Source: Cheilinus undulatus
Taxonomy: Eukaryota > Chordata > Actinopteri > Labriformes > Labridae
DNA length: 64,000 bases
Assembly (NCBI RefSeq): GCF_018320785.1
Contig: NC_054877.1
Span: 9,494,030-9,558,029, forward strand
Reading direction: 5' to 3'
Shown in pieces: positions 32,593-44,040 of this stretch. The position numbers and the translations under genes are program-made. The notes under the pieces are model-generated. The model had not been told where the DNA came from. It made no database searches and saw only the letters and a program-made list of their open reading frames with translations. Every line of letters starts with the position of its first letter. The first letter of the stretch is position 1.

Positions 32593-35500
32593 ATGGGTGA
32601 GTGAATTTCTGCAACATTACAGTGCTCTGACTGATTTTTTTTTTTAACAGTTTGGCAAAATACTAACATGTTGGTTTTGCTAGCTGACATAGTGGTGTCA
32701 AAATGTAAGCCATCTCTCACAAAACAATCTGTCAATCTTTACTGTAGAGTCCATGCCGGTTCAGCGTGTTTGTGGAGTATTGGTGTTACTCGGTGTATGT
32801 TTGGTGTCATTCACTCCATGCTGCGATGGAGGAAATATCCTGGTGTTTCCTTTAGACTGGAGTCACTGGATCAACATGAAGATCCTGCTGGTAGAGCTCC
32901 ACACCAGGGGACACAACATCACAGTGATCAGACCCTCCAACAGCTGGTACATCGATGAAAAGTCACCTCTCTATACCTCTATTAGCTTCCCAACCAAAGA
33001 AACAGAGACTCCTATTGATGATTACATAAAGAAGAATATAATGGTACGATAATTTGATTTATTAAGTCATTCATGTGCCAAACTTTATTCCTGTTTTAAA
33101 TTTTTTTTTCTGCATTTTCTTTCAGGTGCAGAGAGAGGGAGCATCTTTAATCACTATCTTAAAACTCATTCAGAATCTTTTTGCTGTTCTTTTTGAAATT
33201 CATACAATATGGGTTGATATGATTGGCAATATCTTAGATGATAAAAATGCGGTCCAAAGCTTACTGGATGCCAAATATGATCTAGTTCTCACTGACCCAG
33301 CCACTGTAGCAGGATTGGTATTAGCTAAACATCTCAAACTGCCCTCAGTGCTCAATGTTCGCTGGATCCCTGCAGGAGATGGACACTATGTGATCGCCCC
33401 CTCACCCCTCTCCTATGTCCCATCCCTTGGATCAGGATTGACAGACAAAATGACCTTCATCCAGAGGGTCAAGAATTTTTTCTATCATGGTGTTATTGAA
33501 TACCAGCAGAGATTTGTACTAGGGCCACGCTATGAATCCCTCTGTGATAAATACGTTGAAGGTGGATGCAGCGTCACCTCACTCCTTCAAGACGCAGACA
33601 TTTGGCTGTTCAGATCAGATTTTGTTTTTGATTTTCCTCGACCCACAATGCCAAATGTCGTCTATATGGGAGGGTTTCAGTGCAAACCAGCTCAGCCTCT
33701 GCCAGCAGACCTGGAGGACTTTGTTCAGAGTGCAGGTGAGCACGGAGTCATCATCATGTCTCTGGGATCCGTGGTTGATGCTTTGCCTGAAGACCTTGCA
33801 GATGCATTTGCCAGGGTCTTTGCCAAGATGCCCCAGAAGGTAAGAATGATCAGCTGCTCATGGCTTCAAATGGTTGCAAAAACTTGGGATGCAGAGTATC
33901 ATTGGCATTGTCTAGTATCAGCAGTTAATAGCTCATAGCTTCTGGTAACCTAAATCTACAGAAATCCTTTATAGCTTTTCTGATCAAATATTATTTACCA
34001 TATTAAGATAACAGGACTACACTCCAATCTGTTTCTTACATAATACAAGTTAAGTTTGTTAAACATTTTACTATTATTATTGGCAGCATGCCTGTCTGCC
34101 ACACCATTGCTCTATTTGTCCTTGAAACCTTTTAGAAGACTTCTTGGGTGTCCTGGTTGGAAACTGGTGTCATGAGAAAAAATCATAAATATGTACAAAT
34201 TCTCAATAAAATGCAAAATTGTGGCACCATGTGCTTCAATGTGCCCTCTCCCTGTGCCCCATTACATCACTTCACCCAGTATGGCACTCACTAGTTCTGT
34301 CTTGTCGCCCTGATTGGCTCGTCACAAATGGGGCACACAATGCTGTTAGAATCATTTACTGAGAAATCATGGTTCAATCGCTGTTATTTATCAGCTGCAG
34401 GTGCTGTGTCAGCATGTTTGAATATGGGTCTGTTTCTATGCAGGCGATGTCTGAAGCTTTGTAAAAGCTCTGCATAAACGTGTGCACGCCAGAGCAGTTT
34501 TAATGCTCCCCTCATTGTGTTGTGTGCAAACTTGCACAGACGCTGAGCCAGTATGCAGTAATTTTGGGGGAAACACTTCTTTACAATCAGATTGGCCTTA
34601 TTGCTTTCAGCATTTAATGACGAGGACGGCAATAGCACAGCATGAATAAAGATTAACCTACTGTCTGTGAGAGCTGGTGGAAGTGTGCTGCAGTTTATAT
34701 GATGCACAAACTTTCCAGAGATCAGGAAACAACTCCACCTTTGTATGACTTAAAAATAAATGATGAGTGAAAAAGGTCAATAGATATTACTTTGGCATTG
34801 CTATTACTAAGTCGGAATCAGGAGTTAAATTAGTCTGAGGTTTTTCAGCGGCCTTTTAATCCGTGTGTGGCACCCTGACTTGCCCATGACGAGGATGTGA
34901 ATGTTGCGGTCTACGGATAAACTTTGTCAGTTGTGTGACAGGCATCGCAGCTCGTTTCTTTATGTAGAAATCAACTGGTTATGTTATTGCAACACCAATT
35001 TTATTGTCTATTGTTAATAAAATTCTGGAGTGTATACTAATTGTGGGCTCAATATTGCTTTAATTTTCTGATCAGGTGATCTGGAAGCACAAAGGAAAGA
35101 CACCCTCTACTCTGGGCAACAACACCCTCATGGTGGACTGGATGCCCCAGAAGGACCTCCTGGGCCACCCTCAGACCAAAGCCTTTGTAGCTCATGGAGG
35201 CACCAATGGAGTCCAGGAAGCCATCTACCACGGGGTCCCTGTTCTCGGCATACCGGTGTTCTTTGACCAGTATGACAACCTGCTACGCCTGCAGGAGAGA
35301 GGAGCGGGAAAGATCCTGGACCTAGCTTATGCCAACGAGCAAAGCTTTGAGCAAATGCTCAAGGAGGTGCTCTATCAGGACAGCTACAGACAGAACATTC
35401 AGAGGTTGTCCCGTCTGCACAGGGACCAGCCGCTGGCACCCATGGATCAGGCTGTATTCTGGGTGGAGTATGTGATACGCCATAAAGGGGCTCCTCACCT

Positions 35501-35660
35501 TCGTACAGAGGCCTATAAGATGCCCTGGTACTCATACCACTCTTTAGATGTACTGCTAGTATTGATGACAGCAGTGACTGTGCTGCTGCTCTCAGCTTTA
35601 GCAGTTTTAAGGTTTCTATGCTGCAGACGCAGAAGGAAGTCCAAAACCAAACAACACTGA
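32593..35660 (+). CDS. ugt5: UDP-glucuronosyltransferase, UGT5-type, copy 4
   Basis: Exons: 32593-32596 (ATGG), 32748-33043, 33126-33839 and 35076-35660; 532 aa, no breaks, consensus splice sites. It has the canonical catalytic His (DWSHW, residue 41), the TDP Asp, intact FQCKPAQPLP and GEHGVIIMSLGS, HGGTNG with Asn 382, DQ, a membrane anchor and a basic tail CRRRRKSKTKQH giving the KxKxx ER-retrieval signal. By residue content this is the most orthodox enzyme of the four. It differs from copy 3 by only about three residues in exon 2 and seven in exon 3. Its 3' UTR is shorter than those of copies 2 and 3: the repeated modules have collapsed to one, as unequal recombination between them would do. 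Confidence 0.92.
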
Positions 35661-35946
35661 TTCAGATCAGATTTGACACAAAGAAAAATTCTGGAATGAA
35701 TCCTTTTAATCTTCGTATTTTTAAAGAAATTGATAAGTTAAGTGATTTCATTGATATCTTATCATTAGTCAAGAGGTAAATGGAAGTCAACAGCATTGTT
35801 GACTTCCATTTATTGTTGCATTGTTAGGAACATTGTAAAAGTTGACATATTCCAAAGATTTTAGCTTAAATACCAAAAAGCCACGAGTGATTATTCATTG
35901 AAAATGATGATGCCAGCAGTACCATATGAAACGCTTGAATCACGAT

Positions 35947-35952
35947 AATAAA
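35947..35952 (+). terminator. Possible poly(A) signal of UGT copy 4
   Basis: AATAAA within CACGATAATAAAAGCTTC, about 290 bases after the stop codon. The conserved AATAAAGTTGCCAG context of the other copies is absent here, so this gene may use a different 3' end. Confidence 0.45.
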
Positions 35953-35959
35953 AGCTTCT

Positions 35960-37559
35960 TGTCTAGTTCACATTATGTACTCTACTCTTTGGGGCAATGC
36001 ATGTCTGTGGCGCCATAAGTTTTGTTGCCCTGATTGGCTTGAATGTGACAAACCTAAGGTAATATATTCTACTGGCAAATTACGGCACTTCCTCTCTGAG
36101 ATCAGTGGTGTCTCAGATGCCATCAAAGATATGCGGTCTGCAGCCAGACCACTCTCGAAAAGTTAATTCTCACACAAAATGATTCTGTCTTGCTAAATGT
36201 TGAAGCATAAACATCTCAGAAATGCTCAAAGCCGCCAAGTTTACCCATGTTAGTCATTATAGAGCTGTTTTAGTGGTGTATTTGGCTAACCCTGTAGTTG
36301 ATTGGGCAGTGGGAATCTAAATGTGAATGAGATTTTGGAAAAGCCAGCCTGAAATATGTACCAAGATGACATCTTTTGGAATTAAAGCTTGTTTTGTACA
36401 AAAAGAGCTACGTTATGTTCTTCCAATTCCAATGGATTGATTTCAGCTAGGAAACTGGAGTTAATAGAGTGGTGCAGTTGTTAGGTAATTTTGTAGGCAA
36501 ACCCGGAAGTTTGCATCGCACGGGTTCCCTCGCCGTCGAGTGTATGAGATTTTTCAGTGGGTTTTTGGATTATAAGATTTGTGTCCAATAAAAGTTTATG
36601 AAACTTCCACATTTGTTCATATAGATAATCTTCATAAATCGATAATAATAAGCATCATATCTGGTTCGTTAATCTAACTGCTGAAAGTAAAAAGCTAACA
36701 TCATGCTATGTTGAACTACAACATGGTCGACTGAATTTAACGTCATCACCCGCGGATACAAGAGAACGATGGGCTCAGTTGCCGCGATTCAGATGCTGAT
36801 GTATAGTCTTCCCGACAAATGCTGTAGTCCTTGTTAGCTGTCTTTTAGCAACCGCCTTTATAAAGACATGAAAAGATACACAATTCAAAGGTGGGGCACG
36901 TTTCAGATGTATTTTATGTTGTAGGATAAAATGTTAAACTCTCTTGAGCTTGTGTTCACCACAGACCTTATTTCAGGCATTTAAACGAAAACTCATTCAA
37001 AAATCCCAGAGACTTTCAGACGAGGGAACCAGAAGCGCTAAAATGCTAACTTACTTCTGTGTTTTAGGACTCGTTCCTGCACCACTCTGTACTATCAAGC
37101 TGACTGTGTTCTATGCATGGCTGATACAGTTTTTTTCCACAGTCCTTCCACAGAGCTCATGATGATCTGAGATTTCTTAATACTAACTTCAGCCACTTGT
37201 ATCTGTTTGAGTAACATGACAGTACTTTCCATTAGCTGTATCCTCGGCAGTTGTTTCCTGAACATCTACTTAATCTGTTCAGACAATCATAGCAGGGAGG
37301 CAGACAGGCCGGGAATGGAGTAAACTTATCAGTGTGTGTGTGTGTGTGTGTTTCCTTCATGCTGTGTTGTCCCATCAGGCAAGTCCTGTCTGAAATTATT
37401 TCTGGGCTTCTGTCTCACTCACACATGGACGCACAAGTCTACACCAGCGTTGTTTGTATGTTTAAGTCTGTCTCCAGCTCTGTGTGAGTGTGAAATGTTG
37501 TAATGTGTTGACACAAAGTTATGAGTTGGCCCACACAGTGACAGAATCAGTTGTGGGGA
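35960..37559. other. Intergenic downstream of the UGT array
   Basis: No gene recognised. A short GT microsatellite lies at 37331-37351. The small open frames (for example 36944-37162) show no recognisable domain. Confidence 0.5.
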
Positions 37560-37567
37560 TTTTTAAC

Positions 37568-38908
37568 CACAGGCGGACTTTACTATTAGGCAAACCAGGC
37601 ATTTGCCTGGAGCCCCGGGGCCCCATAAAATGCCCCCTTCCCTTGTATTTTGGTCATTCTATGTGTTTTTACAAAAATCCCTTCACAAAAATAGCATCGG
37701 AGTGCCTAATTTATCAATAACCCATGTCTTGCCAGAGTCTGTCTGCCCTCCCACCCCTCTTCAGTCTGCACTACATGGACTATTCCATGATGCGCCTCAT
37801 GGCACCGCGCAGCATGGATATGATTCGAGCGACAACAGCAGGAAGACAGGAGACGGGACTAGCTGCAGCCGCTACAAAACACACCTACCCCAATGAGCTA
37901 CCCCTACACCTAAGCAGTGGAAACTAAAGCTAAGCTAATAGCACAAGTGTGCGTGTTTTGTAGGGAGTGTCTTTTGTAGGGGGGTGTGGCTTGTACTGTA
38001 TATATCGATAGTTAATGGATATATAAGAGGAGAGAAACTGCCAAACTTTAAATCAGTTCACTGAGGCAGTGAGAAACAGAGGCAGAAGGATAAAAGTCTG
38101 TAACTGATCACTTAGGAGTCCTAGAGAATTCAACTAAACAGGGATTTTTTTGTTTCTAATATTAAACAACAGACAGTCCAGTTGTTTAATGTTCTCCAAA
38201 TGTGAGCTTCATGCAGTCATCTATAATTTAAAGATATTTTAATTAGTTTTAGACACACATATGAAGACATTTCCACCAGAGGACAGGAGAAGTTTGACAC
38301 TCTACATTCTCTGGTTGTTTTGTCAGAGTGAAAATTAGAGATATTCTTGTAATCTGCTGTAGTTTTTTTCCAATAAACAGCCAGTTAACAGTATTCAATA
38401 TTAGCATAAACTTAATATCCACTGAAGAAAATATAAAAACCTAACATGCTTGAGGAGAGGAGAGACTGAAGCAAAAGACAAAAGCACTCAGAATATGAAA
38501 AAAGCACAGAGGAGAGATGAAGACGAGAGCAAGAGAGAACAAATATAAGGACAAAGAGAGAGAGAAAGGAAAGATGAAGACAAACTCATTCAGAAACAGG
38601 AGAGGAAGATGAACGCCCAGTGAGATAGGAGAAACAAACAGTGAGACTAAAGAGCAAGAGAAGTAGGTGCAAAGAAAAAAGTAAACATTTTTAAAATTAT
38701 ATGTTTAATACTTCTGTGTCTCCATAATTGATCTTATTGTCTTGTGTGGTATCCTCTCATTTAGCTGTAGACCACAAGACCACTATCAATCTACTGCCAC
38801 TCTCTGGAAAACCAAGGTAAATGATGAGACCTTAGTCTTATAGGTGTGGTTTGGGGGGGGGCAAATGACTGTTTACCTTGAGACCCCAGATGGCTAAGTT
38901 CACCACTG
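37568..38908. mobile_element. hAT element, non-autonomous
   Basis: The left end CACAGGCGGACTTTACTATT and the right end TGGCTAAGTTCACCACTG form an imperfect inverted repeat of a known fish hAT type. The inner sequences GCATTTGCCTGGAGCCCCGG and CTTGAGACCCCAGATGGC also mirror each other. The flanks TTTTTAAC (37560-37567) and TTTTCAAC (38909-38916) match at seven of eight bases. No transposase frame. Confidence 0.85.
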
Positions 38909-38916
38909 TTTTCAAC

Positions 38917-41591
38917 TAAAACTAGAATTTTATAGACATACATAAAAGTTGAAATAGAACTTATCAGGCACTTAATCAATCAGAGCAAAACACAAACTAA
39001 AACCTGAGTCATCTCTGACTCCGTGATAACTCGCTGAGCCTGGCAGTTCCAGATGTATCTGCCTCGCACATCTGTTCACTGTAACTATGGACCATCAAAC
39101 ATTTCAACTTATCACTGCTTGAAAACTTTAATACCCATCTCAAACACTTTCTTCTTTAATAGGATTTGACATTTTCAGTCCTCTGGTTAATTATTTGCCT
39201 GCAGAGGGTGCCTGGACTTGAACGAGCTTTTATCTTACATTATCACTTAGGTGTCGTTTGTTGTATAAATTGCTCCAGGAAATCTAATCACAAAACATTC
39301 CCTTTTATCCTGACTATGTTCTCTGTCCTGTTCTTTTAACCAACTCCAAATCAATGCTGGTTCTTGACACCTGATTAGGAAATGGGAGCAAGTGGTCAGC
39401 ACAACTTTAACCCTGACCCATTCGATATGCTCACTGAGCAAGACAGTGTGGCCTTTCTGGTGTCTGAGAATCTTTTGGTCTTTGGGCCTTCCAATCTTAG
39501 TTTTCTCTTGTGAGAGTATATTATAGAGATCCAGCTCACCACATACTGTGTGTTCATGATCCGTTGGGCTGGTCCAGACCGCATGCATCATGGAGAGGAC
39601 AGCTGGGAGGATACCTGAAGAGATGGGGCATGGGCCTGGCTTAGACCTGGAGGACGGTAGCCATCAGGACGCCAAAGCAGTACAGAATATTATGAGATAA
39701 AAAGTAATTATTATGACATAAAAAGTAATATTATGAGATCAAAAGTAATAATAATTAGGAGATAAAAAGGCAAAATTATGAGATAAGAACTAACAATTTT
39801 GACTTTTTATTTCATAAAAATGACTTAGGATTTTTTTTTTTCAAGAACTGCCTTACTTTCACATTTTTTCTTTTTTATTTGGCAGAAGTGGGCTTCTATA
39901 GATTCCAGACCCTGAACCTGCTCTGCTGGGTTATTCTTCAGTTGTGAGGACAGTGCTGATGTCTGGCATAGTAACTGCCTAGAGAAACATTTTGAAGTTG
40001 TGGAAATCTGAAGCATCTCCCTGGTTTAATGTTTACTTGCAGGAATGAGTGGACGTTCTACATATAGAGACTGAGATATGAACTCTTATCATCCCTCTTA
40101 TGATGAGGATGTGGGACTCACTGTCAAAACACTTGAAAGATTAATCTTGCTCTCACCTCTTTCTCTAACACCCTTTGTAAACACATTTTTCATGCAAGCA
40201 GCAAAAACTGCTGTATCTTGCATTTTTATTGACCCATGGGTATGGATGTATGTTTTTGTGTACACACACCTTCACACAGGTGGAACTGTGGGGTTATGCA
40301 CTCAGGTTGTCCATATGTGATTGTGTGGTTGGCATTTTCATGTAAAGTAAGCATACCTTATGAATGCTTAGTATTCTTATTTTTGATTTGACTATGAAAT
40401 GTAATCATGCGTTTATAATATTGATAAAGCCATAATAAATAAAAACACTGCAGCTTTGGGTTCACTCATCTGCTTGGAGTCGGAGACAAAATCCTGTCTG
40501 TCCCAGGTCTAGTGTACGTTAGCCCGGTTATGTGGAATTATTCTGCCCCCTTGTGGTCAACACCTGTGACGTCTGTAACTTGCAACGGTCCTTACATGAG
40601 TGGTGAAGAAGTAAAAAAAACAAGCAGTGATTTTAAACTGACAGACCCACAGAGTGCCACGTTCATTATTATTTTGACAGCTACTTTACAGGCTTCACAT
40701 CCTGACACTTATGTTATATTTTTACCCACAGTATTTCTCTGAAAATATGCACAAAATGTCGACTCAAATAAATGTGAAACAGACAGAAAACTACGTATGC
40801 TCGAGTTCTTTATTATGACAACAATAACCACAGTCAAGTTTAAAATCTGATCTTCTCAGGGGATGATATATGAGTGCAAAGTAATTTCCCCCAAAGCACA
40901 CACAATACTTCATTTGTGCACTGAAAGTAAAGTGCTTTAATGATTAAATATTTTAATGTCTCAAAATGAGATTTCCATGCATAGTATTCAGAGACCTGCA
41001 GCATGTTCTAACAAAATAAAAGTCCCTCAAATAATAAAGTTTCCTGAAAAAAAAAGTATAAAACTAATAAAAAAAGTTTAACACTTGAAATCCTGAAAAC
41101 AAACAATCCAAGCTGTGGTGTTTTACAGTATGATGGCCTTGTGATTGTCATTCAGTTTCACATCTAAGGGATTATGGGTAATGTAGTCGTATTAATACAT
41201 TTTCCATCAGTGTATTTGTTGTGTTATGAGGTTTCTTGAGAATCTAAACCAAAATCCAGTCATTTAATGATAATATATAACAAAAGTAGTTTAACCGTTT
41301 AACCCAAAATATGACAGCACTGTTTAGGTTGTATTGTTCAGCAGTAAAATTCTTTTTTAACATGATATTTTAATATATTTATTTGTTGGTTAATTTTATT
41401 AGAGGCATGTGATTGTGAAAGATTAAATCTTTCAGATGTGTTTAATCAAATTTCAGTATTTAATATACCGTAATATAATTTCTCAGAGTTTGGTGTTAAA
41501 GAGAAAGCAACGTCAACAGATAGAGCAAAATTAAGTTCTGCTTTTTTGATTTAAGATTCTTAACTCAGGGCACACCTCCCTCCGCCTAGTC
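38917..41591. other. Intergenic, with a degenerate AT repeat
   Basis: No gene recognised. At 39685-39800 the phrase TTATGAGATAAAAAGTAA repeats several times in degenerate form. The first TTTATT (minus-strand AATAAA) noticed leftward of the retreg1 stop outside repeats is near 40810; a 3' UTR reaching that far is only a possibility. Confidence 0.45.
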
Positions 41592-42130
41592 CAGGGATGT
41601 CCAAACTAGGGTCTGGGGGCCAAATGCGGCCCATGGGCCACTTTTGTTTGGCCCACAGCAATTTTTAAATTGAAATAAAATATGACCCACAATAGAACGT
41701 GAAGTTTTTGCTTGACTGTACTCTACTTCTTTCTTTCAACACAAGGCGGTGCCACCATGCTAATTCTGTAAACAAACATTTTGACAATAAGAATTTAATG
41801 TTGTTTTTTTAATTTGTGACCAACCTAAGACGAAACTGTAAATGGTAAAAATGTTGGCAAACAAAATAAAACCTCTTGATTTGTAAGGCCCTAATTGATT
41901 ACCACAGCAAATAGCAGCACCAATAGCGCTCTAGATGCATAGCCAGGGGCCCTTAAATGTAATTGGCCTCCAAAGAAATACTTAAATTGATTGGCTATTC
42001 GCCTTGTCACTAAACACCTAGCCATCTGAGCACACTCAATCACTAAAAATACTTAGTAACTTTCATATCCCCAAGGTGTGGTATATGAAAGTGAAAGTGG
42101 CCCTTAGTGGAAAAAGTTTAGACACTCCTG
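41592..42130. mobile_element. hAT (Charlie-type) MITE
   Basis: Starts CAGGGATGTCCAAACTAGGG and ends AAAAGTTTAGACACTCCTG, with the inner motif GGCCAAATGCGGCCCATGGG typical of this widespread vertebrate hAT group. The interior is AT-rich with no transposase. The target duplication is not clear. Confidence 0.85.
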
Positions 42131-42639
42131 ACTTAGCCTAACATTGGGTTTAAAAATGTGTAGTGAGTGACCAGCCTTTGATTTTAACCAGTTTGGTGTT
42201 ATTAGCTTTTGCAAAATAGCAAGTTAAATAGTTACTTAACAGGTTTAAGAGAACCTGGCTGCAGACATCAAACATCAGTAAAAGCATACACACTTGGACT
42301 TGTCAGTTAATTCACATTTAGATCTCAGCTTTTGCTCAGCAAATCAAAAGGACAGGCTAAAGCTGTTCTCCTTAGCCGTGGAGGACTAAGGATGTTTGTG
42401 GGGCAGGGGCAGCAATGATGGAAGGGCACCTGTTGAATGTGGTGGAAACCAGTTTTAATATAGTCGAAATAATGTTAATTTAATAAGGAGGAACTTATGG
42501 CACATAATTATATTTTCTATACTACTGTACATGTGCAACAGAGGGTAATTTGTCCAATTTAGTCTATTTAGAAAGCTCTGAAGAGGGCACTTTTCCATAT
42601 TTCTGCCATATTATACGCCATATTATCCATGCTGTTATT
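42131..42639. other. Intergenic, nothing recognised
   Basis: AT-rich DNA between a hAT element and a LINE remnant. Confidence 0.5.
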
Positions 42640-43290
42640 AAACGTGCCAATGGTCAGACTGCGCCATCGGGGGTTGGCACGCCAAGGCCGAGCCTTCCCT
42701 GCCTGTGTACACTGAAACCAGCTACCATGCCCGTCCCTGTGGTGGGTCCACAGGGGGGTGACTCCATGTAATTCCTTCTGATTGAACCTCCTGGTAGGGT
42801 GCTCACAGCCATCAGATGCCCCTCCGCCTCCAGGTCTGGCGAAGTGCTGTTTCATCATGGGTAGTTGAATTGCTCTTGGTCTGGGCCCTCCCCTGGAACC
42901 AGTTTGTCTTGGGAGACCCTAACAAAATAGCTCCCAGGTTTATAGGGCCACACAAACCCTCCCCTACCACAATAAGGTAGCGATTCCTGCCGCTGCTCCT
43001 TCGTAGATCAAAAGGCAACGGTTGAGGTGGTTCAGGCATCTAGTCATAATACCTCCTTGACGCCTCCCTTTGGGGGTTTTCTGGGCACGTCCAGCTGGGA
43101 GGAGACCTCAGGAATTCCCAGAATGCACTGGAGGGATTATATATCCTGTCTGGTCTGGGAACGCCTTGGGATCCCCCAGGAGGAGTTGGAAAGTGTCACT
43201 GGGGAGAGGGATGTCTGGGTTGACTTGCTTAACCTGCTACTACCGCAACCTGACCCCGGATAAGTGGAAGGATGTTATTAAACAGACATA
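42640..43290 (+). mobile_element. LINE remnant, internally deleted, with its 3' end
   Basis: The plus frame at 43070-43260 ends with WRDYISCLVWERLGIPQEEL, continuing ERDVWVDLLNLL and QPDPG, the C-terminal tail of a fish non-LTR retrotransposon ORF2. Just upstream, CTTGGGAGACCCTAACAAAA and CCACAATAAGGTAGCGATTC match a different internal part of the same family, so the middle of the element is missing. Clade not assigned. Confidence 0.7.
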
Positions 43291-44040
43291 ATCATTGCTG
43301 AATAACTGTTACTTTTACGACGAATAAGGCCTTCTTCTTGCTCTCCGTGTCTTTCTTTCTCTAGGAAACTTGTCTTTCTCTTGCTATCATTCCTTTTCCA
43401 GGATCTAAGGCTGAAAGCAGTTGAAAATGATGGTAAATGAAGATTCTGCTGGAATCAACTACACATGCATTTATGAATGTCTGATGTCTGCAGCAAGGTA
43501 CCTCTCAAGTAAGTAGGGTACAAACCAAGAATTGCAATCATCTTCAAAAATAAATTTCTGTTAATAAATAATAAGTCAGTGTGGTGAAGATTGCTCTGGC
43601 AAAGATTGTCTTCTATGATTTCTTTCTTAAACTTGTGTTTTATCCTGTCAATGTGGGCATGATGGGTTGATGCTGCCAAACTAAGAGAAGGGGGGACCAT
43701 TCATTCATCTTTTAGTCTGGATAAAGATGCATGGGTTAGCTTTGACTATTACTAGTTACACAGGATATAATATGCAATAAAAGGCAGCAAAGTGATTTTC
43801 CTTCCAAAATCCGTTGGGTTAATATCTGAGTGGTACAGTCCGTTCTGATGTCAGCATTCAGCTACAATGATCCTGGTTTAAAGGACACTTCTACCTTCAT
43901 ATCTGACAACCAGATCAGTTTGAAACGACAATGTTAGCTCTACAGAAAAGAAGATAAATGGAAATATTGTTTTCTCACAACCATTAACAGTCCACTGTGA
44001 CCAGAATTCCCCACCACATGTCCTCAGTAACCATGATTCA
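43291..44040. other. Region downstream of retreg1, probable 3' UTR
   Basis: Follows the retreg1 stop codon on the minus strand. It contains no recognised gene or transposon. No minus-strand AATAAA was noticed within it. Confidence 0.4.
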